In this document: one piece after another, positions 31,661 through 42,423 of the stretch
Position numbering within the stretch: the stretch's first letter is position 1
Layout: the number at the start of each line of letters is the position of its first letter
Origin: an uncultured SAR86 cluster bacterium
GTDB lineage: Bacteria; Pseudomonadota; Gammaproteobacteria; Magnimaribacterales; D2472
Length of the DNA stretch: 64,000 nt
Assembly (NCBI GenBank): GCA_943789005.1
Contig: CALSSL010000002.1
Location: 252,532 to 316,531, forward strand
Reading direction: 5' to 3'
Notes under the pieces: model-generated
Databases searched by the model: none
Seen by the model: the letters and a program-made list of their open reading frames with translations, nothing else
What the model was told of the DNA's origin: nothing
Position numbers and translations under genes: made by a program

Positions 31661-32230
31661 TTATTTTTCAATTATAGTCGATATCTTGTCAATTAAGTCT
31701 TTAAGCTCTGGTTTGTTTTCTTTGATTTCTTCAACTGTTAATCCGTCAAGTTCATGAGGAAATACTAACCATTCATCAGTTTCATGAAGATAGAAGTCTG
31801 GCTTTCTATCAGTCTTATTTTTTGTCGGTTTGAAGTAAGGTGTTGCGATCTTTATTTCAGGGGTATTTTTTTTGCATGCTTTTTTTAGGTCATTGATAAT
31901 TTGCTGAATAGACAGCCCCGTATCATGAACATCATCAACAATTAATAAAGAATCTTCAGATTCAAGTTGTCTTATCACGTAGTTCAAACCATAGACTGTA
32001 ACATTCTGATTATGTTGATTTATTCCTGAATAATGTGAGGTTCTAATGGCTATATGATCTGAAGAAACACCCAAAACTTCTAAAAATTCTTGAACAGCTA
32101 TACCTATTGGAGCTCCACCTCTCCATACACCAACAATATAGTTGGGGCGAAAACCGCTTTCATATACTGTCCACGCAAGCTTAAATGAATCTTCTAGTAA
32201 TTGGTCAGCTTGGATAAAAGTTTTTTTCAT
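31661..32230 (-). CDS. Purine phosphoribosyltransferase-like protein
   Basis: YIVGVWRGGAPIGIAVQEFL; SLLIVDDVHDTGLSIQQIIND (PRPP-binding motif). Confidence 0.83.
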   Translation of the reverse strand: MKKTFIQADQLLEDSFKLAWTVYESGFRPNYIVGVWRGGAPIGIAVQEFLEVLGVSSDHIAIRTSHYSGINQHNQNVTVYGLNYVIRQLESEDSLLIVDDVHDTGLSIQQIINDLKKACKKNTPEIKIATPYFKPTKNKTDRKPDFYLHETDEWLVFPHELDGLTVEEIKENKPELKDLIDKISTIIEK

Positions 32231-32294
32231 TTTTAAATGCTATACGAGTAAATGCTTGATAACAACAATTACTCGTATATAAACTTAATTTAGA

Positions 32295-34622
32295 TTAGTA
32301 ACTTTTTCTAAATCTAACAATAAATTGCCTAGGTGGTATCAATTCAACTCCAGTACCCGCAACTCCAAAAACATCTGTCATTGCTGAATTCATTCCATCT
32401 TTGTCTGTTGCATTTAAGATCATAAAATCAACCCCTGAACTATCACTTAGTTCTAAGCTAGTTGTAAAATTAAGAACTGTATATGAATCAACTTTGTCAA
32501 CAAAAGGACTATTAAATACTCTTTGCTGAAAGTCATCTCTATGAATCAATTCAGCTGTAGCTCTTATAGGAGTTCCAGACTTTAATTCTCCATCATACTT
32601 TAATCCAAAGTTAGCAGTAAACTCAGGGCTTTTTGCTAATTGATTTCCTTTGATATTTTCTCTTAAAGCATATCTCTGAGGCTCTTCACCAAAGAAGTAA
32701 AGTTCTGACTTGATATTATCTAAAGCTTCATAGTCTGAAGTAATTTCAGTATCTAGAGTAGAGATTCTGAGATCCATTGATAATGATTCAGATAGAATCC
32801 CAATTAATTCTAGCTCAACACCACTCATTTCAGATTCTGGTATATTTGCTACGCCACCTCTATATACATCCGGGTCTGTTGACTGGAATTGTAAGTTTTT
32901 GTAGTCATACATAAATGCTGAAACATTAGCTCTCATTCTCCCGTCCATTAAATCAGTTTTAAGTCCGAGTTCAAAAGCATCAATAATTTCACTCTTAAAT
33001 AATGGATAAATTAATTGTGGAGCTGGTTGTGCACCAAAGTTCTGCTCATCATCTTCAGGAAAGCCAAAGGTTAAGTTGCTTCCACCAGGCTTAAAACCCT
33101 TAGTGTATGATGCATAAACCATGGTGTCGTCATCAACATCATATTCGACAGCGAATTTTCCTGTTTTTTCATCTATCTCATCTTCAATTAAGTATTTTTG
33201 AAGACCAAAGAAATTTGTAACATCACTAGAGAAGGAATCTTCGGTATACCTCATACCAAAAATATATCTCATGTTATCTTGAGCGTTATAAGTAGCTTGT
33301 CCATAAATAGATAATGATTCTCTAGTTGGGTATGCTTCAGAAACAAAACCTAATTCAGCATTAAATGCTGCAAAACAAACTCCAGCAAAAGGATTCGTTG
33401 CACAAATTGGATCATGTACATATGGGGTAAATGCGCCATCCATTAAATCAACTTGCTTAATGTTATTTACATCTTTTACTTCATATATTGAGTTTGCGAT
33501 TTCATGATCAAAATATAGTGCTCCCACTATCCAATCAATTTTATCGTTAAAGGGTTCATTTGAAATTAAGTTGATTTCAAGGGTTGTCGTATCAACCACT
33601 GAAGTTTCAGGCCTATACTCTGCTGCAATATAAGGTATTCCAGCCAAAGGACCAGATGCATGAACATCACCGAAGTTATGTCTATCGTTGTCTCTACTTA
33701 CATAAATATCATCTTCTTGGGTGCTAGCAAGTATTTTTAAATCAGCAAAACCAAGTTCAACATTAAGAATTGCTGCAATGACTTCTGATGACAAATCATA
33801 ATCAGAAGAAGAATCTTGGGCTAACCTTCTTGGATTTGGCGTTTTGTCATCTAAGCCTTTCATGGCTGCCCCATTATTATCAGCATCAAAAAACTGTCCA
33901 AATACTCTTAACGAAGTTGAATCAGAAATATCAAAATACCAGTCAGATCTAAAACTAACATGTTCTGCATCATCTAAATCTTGGCCATTTAATATATTTT
34001 TACTAAAGCCATTTCTATTTGTAGAAACAATAGACATTCTAGTTGCAACTTTTTCTGAAAGGGGTAAATTAACAGCGCCTCTAAACTTAGTTAAACCATA
34101 ATTACCCAATGAAAGATCAGTTTTAATTTTTCTCTCATCAAAGGAAGGTTTCTGACTAATTACATTAATAGTTCCACCAGTTGAATTTTGTCCAAATAAA
34201 GTACCTTGAGGACCACGAAGAACTTCTATTCTTTCTAAATCAATAAAATCAGTTCTTAGTGAAAACTTTGAAGCTATAAAAATTCCATCCATATGCAGAG
34301 CAACTGATGGTGCTGCAATAGCGTTTTGGTTGGTTTCATCACCAACCCCTCTTATGGAGATAATTGTTTTATAACCTTCATTTTTAGCAACAGTAACACC
34401 CGGGGCTATGGCACTTAACCCTACAAAGTCTGTAATATTTTTTATTTCTAACTCTTCTTCAGTTAGCGCTGTGACCGACTGAGAGATATCCTGAAGACTT
34501 TCATCTCTTTTCTCAGCAGATACTATAACTTCTTCTATGGACATATTTTGTGCATTTGCATCAAAATTGAGCATAAAAAGCATTGAAAGATAAATTACAG
34601 TATTAAGTTTTAAAAATTTCAT
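32295..34622 (-). CDS. TonB-dependent outer-membrane receptor
   Basis: EEVIVSAEKRDESLQDISQSVTALTEEEL, RGPQGTLFGQNSTGGTINVIS, plug/barrel pattern, C-terminal RQFIVRFRKSY. Confidence 0.93.
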   Translation of the reverse strand: MKFLKLNTVIYLSMLFMLNFDANAQNMSIEEVIVSAEKRDESLQDISQSVTALTEEELEIKNITDFVGLSAIAPGVTVAKNEGYKTIISIRGVGDETNQNAIAAPSVALHMDGIFIASKFSLRTDFIDLERIEVLRGPQGTLFGQNSTGGTINVISQKPSFDERKIKTDLSLGNYGLTKFRGAVNLPLSEKVATRMSIVSTNRNGFSKNILNGQDLDDAEHVSFRSDWYFDISDSTSLRVFGQFFDADNNGAAMKGLDDKTPNPRRLAQDSSSDYDLSSEVIAAILNVELGFADLKILASTQEDDIYVSRDNDRHNFGDVHASGPLAGIPYIAAEYRPETSVVDTTTLEINLISNEPFNDKIDWIVGALYFDHEIANSIYEVKDVNNIKQVDLMDGAFTPYVHDPICATNPFAGVCFAAFNAELGFVSEAYPTRESLSIYGQATYNAQDNMRYIFGMRYTEDSFSSDVTNFFGLQKYLIEDEIDEKTGKFAVEYDVDDDTMVYASYTKGFKPGGSNLTFGFPEDDEQNFGAQPAPQLIYPLFKSEIIDAFELGLKTDLMDGRMRANVSAFMYDYKNLQFQSTDPDVYRGGVANIPESEMSGVELELIGILSESLSMDLRISTLDTEITSDYEALDNIKSELYFFGEEPQRYALRENIKGNQLAKSPEFTANFGLKYDGELKSGTPIRATAELIHRDDFQQRVFNSPFVDKVDSYTVLNFTTSLELSDSSGVDFMILNATDKDGMNSAMTDVFGVAGTGVELIPPRQFIVRFRKSY

Positions 34623-34802
34623 TATTTAGTTATCCTCTTGTGCTTAAGTATAGGGTTAGTTAGTCAGCACATAGTTAGTGTTGTTAATATATTATTAAAA
34701 GCAATTTACATGCCAAAATATTGATACAAAATTAAAAGTAATATAAGTAATCCAGCATTATAAATTGTAGAATTAATAAGTAAATTGCAATCCAACAAAA
34801 TC

Positions 34803-36105
34803 ATGAAAAATTTTATAGAAAAAACCTTTGCTCTTCAGTCAAATAATACCTCCATTAAACAAGAGTTTATAGCTGGCTTTACTACTTTTATTACAATGGC
34901 TTACATTATTTTTGTAAACCCGCAAATGATGGCAGCAAGTGGAATGGATTATGGTGCAAGTTTTGTTGGCACATGCATTGCTGCTGCTATTGCATGTTTT
35001 GCAATGGGTCTTTATGCAAACTGGCCTGTTGGTTTAGCTCCAGGGATGGGGTTGAATGCTTTCTTTACTTATACAGTTGTTGGAGAAATGGGTTATTCCT
35101 GGGAAGTAGCTCTTGGAGCAGTCTTTTTAGCTGGAATATTATTTGTAATCATCAGTGTTACTCCCTTAAGACAGTGGATGCTTAATAGCATTCCAATGAA
35201 TCTAAGAATTGCTATGGGGGCAGGTGTTGGCTTATTTGTGGGTTTTATTGGTTTAAAAACCGGTGGGATTATTGTTCAAAATGAAGCAACTTTTTTAAGT
35301 ATGGGTGATTTTAAGAATGTTGAAACCTTGCTTGCAGCTATTGGTTTTCTATTAATTTTAGTATTGGCTATAAGAAAGGTAACTGGTGCAATAATTATTG
35401 GTGTTTTGGCAGTTACTATCTCGGGGTTATTGCTTGGTTTAATTAACTTTAATGGCTTTGTCTCTTCTCCACCTGATTTGATGCCGACATTAATGAAGTT
35501 AGATATTATTGGAGCTCTAGACGTTGCAATGATAAGTATTATTATTTCCTTTCTTTTTGTTAATCTGTTTGATACTGCAGGCACCCTGCTTGGTGTTGCA
35601 TCTCGAGCAAACTTAATAGATGGCTCTGGAGAAATTAAAAATTTAGATAAGGCTCTAAAGGCTGATAGCACAGCAAGTGTTGCTGGATCATTTTTTGGCT
35701 GTTCACCAGTAACAAGTTATGTAGAAAGCTCAGCTGGTGTTGAAGCTGGTGGAAGAACAGGCCTTAACTGCAATAACAGTTGGTGTATTTTTCTTAATAG
35801 CAATTTTTTTCTCACCTCTTGCATCTATGGTTCCAAGTTATGCAACAGCTGGTGCTCTTGTTTATGTTGCAATTTTAATGCTTGGTGGAATGGAGAAGCT
35901 CGATTGGTCAGATAATACTGAGCTTTTGCCAGCTCTAATTATGATTATTATGATTCCATTAACTTTTTCTATAGCTAACGGAATAGCTATAGGATTTATT
36001 TCATATGTTGTTCTTAAATTTGCAGCAGGAAAGAAATCAGATATAAGTCTTGGAGCTTGGTTTCTTTTTTTAATTTTCTTATTAAAATTTATTGTGCTGG
36101 ATTAA
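34803..36105 (+). CDS. AzgA/PbuG-type (NCS2) guanine-hypoxanthine permease (frameshifted near 35773)
   Basis: FIAGFTTFITMAYIIFVNPQMM, ANWPVGLAPGMGLNAFFTY; SYVESSAGVEAGGRTGL then +1 frame [34 protein letters not shown]. Confidence 0.88.
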
Positions 36106-36117
36106 TTTAGAAAGAAT

Positions 36118-36507
36118 CTACTCCCACTCAATAGTAGCTGGAGGTTTGCTTGAGATGTCATAGACCACCCTGCTAACTTCTTCTATCTCATTTACTATTC
36201 GGTTAGATACATGCTCTAAAAACTCATAAGGAAGATGCGCCCATCTTGCAGTCATAAAATCCACTGTCTCTACTGCTCTTAGAGCTATAACTTCAGCATA
36301 TCTCCTCTCGTCACCAACAACACCAACTGATTTTATTGGTAAATAAACTGCGAAAGCCTGGCTAACTGTTTTATATAGATCTGCTTTTACAAGCTCTTCT
36401 ATAAAAATATGATCAGCCTCTTTTAAAATACTTGTCTTCTCTTTAGTAATATCTCCTAGAATTCTAACCCCAAGACCTGGACCGGGAAACGGATGCCTGT
36501 TTAACAT
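36118..36507 (-). pseudogene. guaA: Duplicated C-terminal fragment of GMP synthase (129 aa, ends with native ...PPATIEWE)
   Basis: Identical in amino acids to the C-terminal domain of the adjacent guaA. Confidence 0.9.
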
Positions 36508-36522
36508 TTCTGATGACAGGCC
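36128..36522 (-). repeat. 395-bp direct repeat, copy 1 of the guaA 3' end (partner 36526-36920)
   Basis: Aligned by eye without gaps to 36526-36920; about 16 mismatches, all synonymous. Confidence 0.92.
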
Positions 36523-38084
36523 TAATCAATAGTGGCTGGGGGTTTACTTGAGATATCGTAAACCACTCTGCTAACTTCTTCTATCTCATTTACTATTCGG
36601 TTAGATACATGCTCTAAAAACTCATAAGGAAGATGCGCCCATCTTGCAGTCATAAAATCCACTGTCTCTACTGCTCTTAGAGCAATAACTTCTGCATACC
36701 TCCTCTCGTCACCAACAACACCAACTGATTTTATTGGCAAATAAACCGCGAAAGCCTGGCTAACTGTTTTATATAGATCTGCTTTTACAAGCTCTTCTAT
36801 AAAAATATGATCAGCCTCTTTTAAAATACTTGTCTTCTCTTTAGTGATATCTCCTAAAATTCTAACTCCAAGACCTGGACCTGGAAACGGATGCCTGTTT
36901 AACATTTCTGATGACAGGCCAAGTTCAACACCCATTCTTCTGACTTCATCTTTAAATAAGTCTCTTAATGGTTCAACTAATTCCATCTTCATTTCTTCAG
37001 GAAGCCCCCCAACATTATGATGAGATTTTATCACCCTTGCTTCTTTAGATTCTGAACCGGAAGATTCAATTACGTCAGGGTAAATGGTTCCTTGTGCTAA
37101 GAAATGAACGTCTTTTAATTTTGTTGCCTCAGCATCAAAAACATCAATAAAAGTTCTCCCAATAATTTTTCTTTTTTGTTCAGGGTCTTTTACATCTTTT
37201 AAATGTCTTAAGAACACCTCTTCGCTGTCTGACTTTATAACATTTAAATTCATATTCTCTTTAAAAGTATTCATAACTTCTTCAGCTTCACCTTTTCTTA
37301 ATAAGCCATTGTCTACAAAGACGCATACAAGCTTTTTGCCTATAGCTTGATGCAAAAGTGCAGCAGTGACTGAAGAATCAACTCCGCCCGAGAGACCAAG
37401 CAGGACTTTATTATCTTGAACTTGATTTTTAATTTCTTGAATTCTTTGTCCTATTAAATCGTCCATTTTCCAGTCTGTCTTTGCATCGCAGACCTTAAAA
37501 ATAAAATTATCTAAGACAGTTTTACCATCTTCTGTATGAGTTACTTCAGGGTGAAATTGCAAGGCATAGATAGGCTTGCTTGTATGCTGCATTGCAGCAA
37601 TCGGAGCAGTTGATGTTGCTGCTACCAAATCAAAATTATCTGGTAGATCTTGCACCTGATCTCCATGGCTCATCCATACATTTAACGTTTTACCCAATTC
37701 AGAAAATAATATGCAATCTGCAGTAATCTTAAGTTCTGAATATCCAAATTCCTTTTGCTCAGATGAAATAACCTGTCCTCCAAGTTGTTCTGCAAGTGTT
37801 TGCATTCCATAACAAATACCTAAAATGGGAATATTTAAATCAAAAATTACTTGGGGAACTCTTGGTGTATAGCTATTCGTAACTGAGTCTGGACCTCCAG
37901 ATAAAATAATACCTTTAGGGTTAATTGATTTGATTTTTTCTTCATTAATATCCCAAGGCAATATTTCTGAGTAGACGTTACTCTCTCTAACCCTTCTTGC
38001 AATTAATTGTGTATATTGAGATCCAAAATCTAGAACTAGAATGGTATCTATCTGCTTAGATGTAGTTGATAAATTGGCAGGCAT
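36522..38084 (-). CDS. guaA: GMP synthase (glutamine-hydrolysing); last residues altered to ...PPATID by the duplication junction
   Basis: [58 protein letters not shown]. Confidence 0.95.
   Translation of the reverse strand: MPANLSTTSKQIDTILVLDFGSQYTQLIARRVRESNVYSEILPWDINEEKIKSINPKGIILSGGPDSVTNSYTPRVPQVIFDLNIPILGICYGMQTLAEQLGGQVISSEQKEFGYSELKITADCILFSELGKTLNVWMSHGDQVQDLPDNFDLVAATSTAPIAAMQHTSKPIYALQFHPEVTHTEDGKTVLDNFIFKVCDAKTDWKMDDLIGQRIQEIKNQVQDNKVLLGLSGGVDSSVTAALLHQAIGKKLVCVFVDNGLLRKGEAEEVMNTFKENMNLNVIKSDSEEVFLRHLKDVKDPEQKRKIIGRTFIDVFDAEATKLKDVHFLAQGTIYPDVIESSGSESKEARVIKSHHNVGGLPEEMKMELVEPLRDLFKDEVRRMGVELGLSSEMLNRHPFPGPGLGVRILGDITKEKTSILKEADHIFIEELVKADLYKTVSQAFAVYLPIKSVGVVGDERRYAEVIALRAVETVDFMTARWAHLPYEFLEHVSNRIVNEIEEVSRVVYDISSKPPATID
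36526..36920 (-). repeat. 395-bp direct repeat, copy 2 of the guaA 3' end
   Basis: See partner repeat at 36128-36522. Confidence 0.92.
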
Positions 38085-38093
38085 GTTTAAATA

Positions 38094-39557
38094 TTAACTT
38101 CTTTGGTAGTTAGGTGCTTCCTTTGTAATCATGACATCATGGACATGGCTTTCAGTCATACCAGCATTTGTAATTTCAACAAATGCACTATCCTCATGAA
38201 CTTCTTTGATGGTTTTACAACCAATGTAGCCCATTGACTGCCTTAATCCACCAACTAACTGGTTTATTACATTAACTACAAGGCCTTTGTATGGAACTCT
38301 TCCCTCGATACCTTCAGGTACTAATTTTTCAGAATCTAAATCTTCTTGCATGTATCTATTTGCATCATGCCTTTCGGTCATAGCTCCAATTGAACCCATG
38401 CCACGATATGTTTTAAAACTTCTTCCTTGAAATAATTCAACTTTACCTGGCGCTTCTTCTGTTCCTGCAAATAAACCTCCAAGCATAACCGAGTCAGCGC
38501 CTGCTGCTATAGCTTTTGCTATGTCGCCTGAAAATCTTATTCCTCCATCAGCAATAATGCCTACATCATGTTTTTTGATAGCTTCTTTAATATCAAGTAT
38601 TGCAGTTATTTGAGGCACACCAATCCCAGCAATAATTCGTGTTGTACAAATAGAACCAGGTCCCATTCCCACCTTCACCCCATCAACTCCAGCTTTTACT
38701 AAATCTAATGCTCCTTCAGGTGTTGCTACATTACCACCAATTATATCGATGCCTGGTAACTCTTTTTTAATCATTTTGATTGTATCAACAACGTTTTTTG
38801 AATGACCGTGTGCGCTATCAATAACAAATACATCCACTCCAGCTTGACTTAATGCTTTTGCTCGCTCAAGAGTATCCGATCCAGTTCCAAGTGCAGCACC
38901 AACCATTAGGCTGCCTGAATCATCTTTAGTTGCATCTGGATGTTCTGCTGACTTTTCAATATCTTTCATAGTAACTAGTCCGCTAAGCATTCCTGATTTA
39001 TCTATCACTAACACTTTTTCAATTCGATTTTCATGCATTAGTTTTTTTACTGAGTCTTGTGGGGTTCCCTCCACTACTGTTATTAGCTCATCAAATGGGG
39101 TCATGATTGAAGAGACTAAAGCACCCAAATTATCTGCGTATCTAAAATCTCTACTTGTTACTATTCCTTTTAATTTATTATCATCAACAACAGGCATCCC
39201 AGAGATGTTGAGTTCAGTGGTTAGTTGAATTAATTCACCTATTGATTTGTCTGATTCAATTGTAATAGGGTTTCTAACAACACCGCTTTCATATTTTTTG
39301 ACAGTTTTTACTTGAGAGACTTGTTCTTCAATAGAGTTATTCTTATGAATAATACCAATCCCCCCTACTTCAGCTAGAGCTATTGCCATGCTTGATTCAG
39401 TGACGGTATCCATAGCAGCAGATACCAAAGGAACCTTGATAGTTATATTTTTTGTGAGTTTTGTTTGAGTTGATGCTTCGCTAGGTATAAAGTCACTATA
39501 CCTTGGCAAAAGCAGGACATCATCAAATGTTAGTGCTTTTTGTTTTACTTTTTCCAT
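38094..39557 (-). CDS. guaB: Inosine-5'-monophosphate dehydrogenase
   Basis: [18 protein letters not shown] domains, [26 protein letters not shown]. Confidence 0.96.
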   Translation of the reverse strand: MEKVKQKALTFDDVLLLPRYSDFIPSEASTQTKLTKNITIKVPLVSAAMDTVTESSMAIALAEVGGIGIIHKNNSIEEQVSQVKTVKKYESGVVRNPITIESDKSIGELIQLTTELNISGMPVVDDNKLKGIVTSRDFRYADNLGALVSSIMTPFDELITVVEGTPQDSVKKLMHENRIEKVLVIDKSGMLSGLVTMKDIEKSAEHPDATKDDSGSLMVGAALGTGSDTLERAKALSQAGVDVFVIDSAHGHSKNVVDTIKMIKKELPGIDIIGGNVATPEGALDLVKAGVDGVKVGMGPGSICTTRIIAGIGVPQITAILDIKEAIKKHDVGIIADGGIRFSGDIAKAIAAGADSVMLGGLFAGTEEAPGKVELFQGRSFKTYRGMGSIGAMTERHDANRYMQEDLDSEKLVPEGIEGRVPYKGLVVNVINQLVGGLRQSMGYIGCKTIKEVHEDSAFVEITNAGMTESHVHDVMITKEAPNYQRS

Positions 39558-39597
39558 GTCGGATTATAGCAAGACTAAATTTAAAAAAAAATAATTC

Positions 39598-39825
39598 TTA
39601 GAATATTAGTCCTAAAATATAAATCAATGTTAATCCAGCATTAAGGACTATCAATGATTGCTCTTTCCACAACCACCCAACATATACCCATAATGTATTG
39701 GCTGATATAAAAGCCCAGTGATGATATTCCAGCTCTGGTACAAAGCTAGCCAATGAAGCTGCAATGATGAGAATACCAGTAGCAAGCCATGCCAATGATT
39801 GATAAGGTTTTTCGTTTTGTTCCAT
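39598..39825 (-). CDS. Small membrane protein of unknown function
   Basis: 75 aa, hydrophobic segments, fits between phhB and guaB on the same strand. Confidence 0.55.
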   Translation of the reverse strand: MEQNEKPYQSLAWLATGILIIAASLASFVPELEYHHWAFISANTLWVYVGWLWKEQSLIVLNAGLTLIYILGLIF

Positions 39826-39831
39826 ATTTAG

Positions 39832-40170
39832 TTAGTAATTATTTAATTGATCAGTTTTTGCCGCACATATAAAGTCATTTTTGTGAAGACCTTGAATTTT
39901 ATGAGACCACCAAACAACAGTCACTTTACCCCATTCGAGAGTAATTTCTGGATGGTGATCTTCTTTATCAGCCATATCAGCGACTTTATTAGTAAAATCT
40001 ACTGAATCTTTATAACTTGAAAAGCTAAAAGTTTTTTTTAACTTTTTAATACCTTCGTTCAATAAATCCCAATTATCAATTTCTTTTAGCAATATATTTG
40101 CCTCATCGTCTGAAACTTTCGGAGCATCAATTCTGCATGCCTCACAAGTATTTGAAGCCAAATCATTCAC
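39832..40170 (-). CDS. phhB: Pterin-4a-carbinolamine dehydratase
   Basis: FTNKVADMADKEDHHPEITLEWGKVTVVWWSHKIQGLHKNDF. Confidence 0.9.
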   Translation of the reverse strand: MNDLASNTCEACRIDAPKVSDDEANILLKEIDNWDLLNEGIKKLKKTFSFSSYKDSVDFTNKVADMADKEDHHPEITLEWGKVTVVWWSHKIQGLHKNDFICAAKTDQLNNY

Positions 40171-41554
40171 TAATGCCGCCTTTGGTTAATTTTGCTGGAT
40201 CTAATAATTTTTTTAACTCAGCTTTGCTCATTCCAGTTTCTTCATGAGCTACATCAATTATTGATTTGCTATCTTTATAAGCTTTTTTAGCAATAGCTGC
40301 TGCTTTGCTATAACCAATTATTCTATTGAGTGCCGTTACAAGAATGGGATTTTTTGATAAAGATTCATTTATATTTTTTGAATTTACTTTAAATGTTTTT
40401 ATTGCCTTGTTTGCAAGAAGCGGCATTGCATTGCCTAAAAGATTAATACTTTTTAAAAGGTTATAAGCTACAACAGGTAACATCACATTTAATTGAAAAT
40501 TACCGCTTTGACCTGCAAGAGTTACAGTAACATCGTTTCCAATCACATCAGCACAAGCCATTGCTACGGCCTCTGGTATTACGGGATTTACCTTGCCAGG
40601 CATTATGCTGCTTCCAGGTTGAAGCGCTTCAAGTTCTATTTCCCCCAAACCGGTTAATGGTCCACTATTCATCCATCTAAGATCATTAGAAATTTTCATC
40701 AAAATAATACTTAAATTTTTAATAGCTGAAGAAAGCTCTACTGCATTATCAACGGAACTTAAACCTTGATAAAAATTCTTAGAAGGTTTGGTTTTAAACT
40801 TAGAGAGTTTATTTAATTCATAACAGAAGTTTTTTGAAAAATCTTTATGAGTATTTATGCCGGTCCCAATAGCTGTTCCGCCCTGAGGAAGTTCATTCAT
40901 TCTGTTAGTAGCTAATACTATAATTTTCTTATTTGCTTCCAGCTGAGCTTTCCAACCAGATAACTCTTGTGAAAAATCAATTGGCATGGCATCCATTAAA
41001 TGCGTCCTGCCTGTTTTTACGTTGCCTTTTACTTGCTTCATTTTTGTATCAATTACTTTAATTAAATGATCAAGGTTTGGGAGAAGCAATCTATGCATAT
41101 CTATTAGAGCACTTACGCAAATTGCTGTTGGGATGACATCATTTGAGCTTTGGCTCATATTAACATCATCATTAGCATTAATTTTTAGTTTTGATCTTTT
41201 TGAAGCTAAATTAGCAATGACTTCATTGGCGTTCATATTGGTGCTTGTTCCGGATCCGGTTTGAAAAACATCAAGAGGGAATGAGTCGTCATGCAAACCA
41301 TTTAATACATCTTTTGCAGCTGATTTAATAGCTGTAGCCTTATTTGAAGGTAATAACTTTAATTTATTGTTAGCTGCTGCTGCTGAATACTTGATTATGC
41401 CCAGAGCTTCAATAAAAGACCTTCCAAAAGGGAAGGCAAATTTAATGCCGCTTATAGTAAAGTTATCTAGAGCTCTTTGAGTTTGAGCTCCCCACAAAGC
41501 CTTTTGAGGAACCTTAACCTCTCCAAGACTATCTTTTTCAATTCTAAATTTCAT
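40163..41554 (-). CDS. fumC: Class II fumarate hydratase
   Basis: QTGSGTSTNMNANEVIANLA, GRTHLMDAMPIDFSQE, PGSSIMPGKVNPVIPEA. Confidence 0.94.
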   Translation of the reverse strand: MKFRIEKDSLGEVKVPQKALWGAQTQRALDNFTISGIKFAFPFGRSFIEALGIIKYSAAAANNKLKLLPSNKATAIKSAAKDVLNGLHDDSFPLDVFQTGSGTSTNMNANEVIANLASKRSKLKINANDDVNMSQSSNDVIPTAICVSALIDMHRLLLPNLDHLIKVIDTKMKQVKGNVKTGRTHLMDAMPIDFSQELSGWKAQLEANKKIIVLATNRMNELPQGGTAIGTGINTHKDFSKNFCYELNKLSKFKTKPSKNFYQGLSSVDNAVELSSAIKNLSIILMKISNDLRWMNSGPLTGLGEIELEALQPGSSIMPGKVNPVIPEAVAMACADVIGNDVTVTLAGQSGNFQLNVMLPVVAYNLLKSINLLGNAMPLLANKAIKTFKVNSKNINESLSKNPILVTALNRIIGYSKAAAIAKKAYKDSKSIIDVAHEETGMSKAELKKLLDPAKLTKGGISE

Positions 41555-41612
41555 AATATCTCTTTTTTTGGTAAGCTATTTTAACATTCAATAAGGAATA
41601 GAGGGATATAGA

Positions 41613-42422
41613 ATGACAAATGTTTCACCAATAAAGATAGATACTACTGATGGAAGACTTCCTATGAAAGGAAAAGGTCTTGAAATGACTGAGTTTGCTA
41701 ACACAGCAGAACTAAGAAGAAACCAGCTCGAAAAACTTGCTGCGGGTTTTAGAATGTTTGCCTACTTTGGCTTTAATGAAGGTGTTGCTGGACATATAAC
41801 TCTAAGAGATCCAGAATTTCCTGATCATTTTTGGGTTAATCCTCTTGGAGTTCATTTTTCACAAATTTCTGTTTCAGATTTAATTTTAGTCAATCATGAG
41901 GGAAAGGTTGTCCAAGGAGACAAAGATGTTAATGTTGCTGCCTTTGCAATCCACTCTAGGCTTCATGCAGCAAGACCAGATGTAAATGCTGCTGCTCACT
42001 CTCATTCTATTTACGGAAGAACTTTTTCTACTCTTGGTAAACCTCTCGATCCTATTTCACAAGATGCATGTGCTTTTTATGAAACACAGGCAATGTATAA
42101 GGATTTTTCAGGAGTTGTGGAAGAAGTTGATGAGGGTGATGAAATTGCAAAAGCTTTGGGTGATAAAAAAGTTATTATTCTTCAAAATCATGGGATTCTA
42201 ACTACAGGCCCGTCTGTTGATATTGCTTTATGGTTTTATATGTCAATGGAAAGATGTTGTCAGGCTCAATTAATGGCCGAAGCAGCAGGCACACCAGTAA
42301 TTATTCCTCACGAAACTGCTATAAAGACTAGAGATTTTATAGCAAATGATATCGCCGCATGGGCAAGCTATCAGCCTGCATATGACATGATTATTAAAAG
42401 AGAACCGGATTTGTTAGATTAA
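41613..42422 (+). CDS. Class II aldolase/adducin family protein
   Basis: GVAGHITLRDPEFPDHFWVNPLG, AAAHSHSIYGRTFSTLG, ILQNHGILTTG. Confidence 0.88.
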   Translation: MTNVSPIKIDTTDGRLPMKGKGLEMTEFANTAELRRNQLEKLAAGFRMFAYFGFNEGVAGHITLRDPEFPDHFWVNPLGVHFSQISVSDLILVNHEGKVVQGDKDVNVAAFAIHSRLHAARPDVNAAAHSHSIYGRTFSTLGKPLDPISQDACAFYETQAMYKDFSGVVEEVDEGDEIAKALGDKKVIILQNHGILTTGPSVDIALWFYMSMERCCQAQLMAEAAGTPVIIPHETAIKTRDFIANDIAAWASYQPAYDMIIKREPDLLD

Positions 42423-42423
42423 A

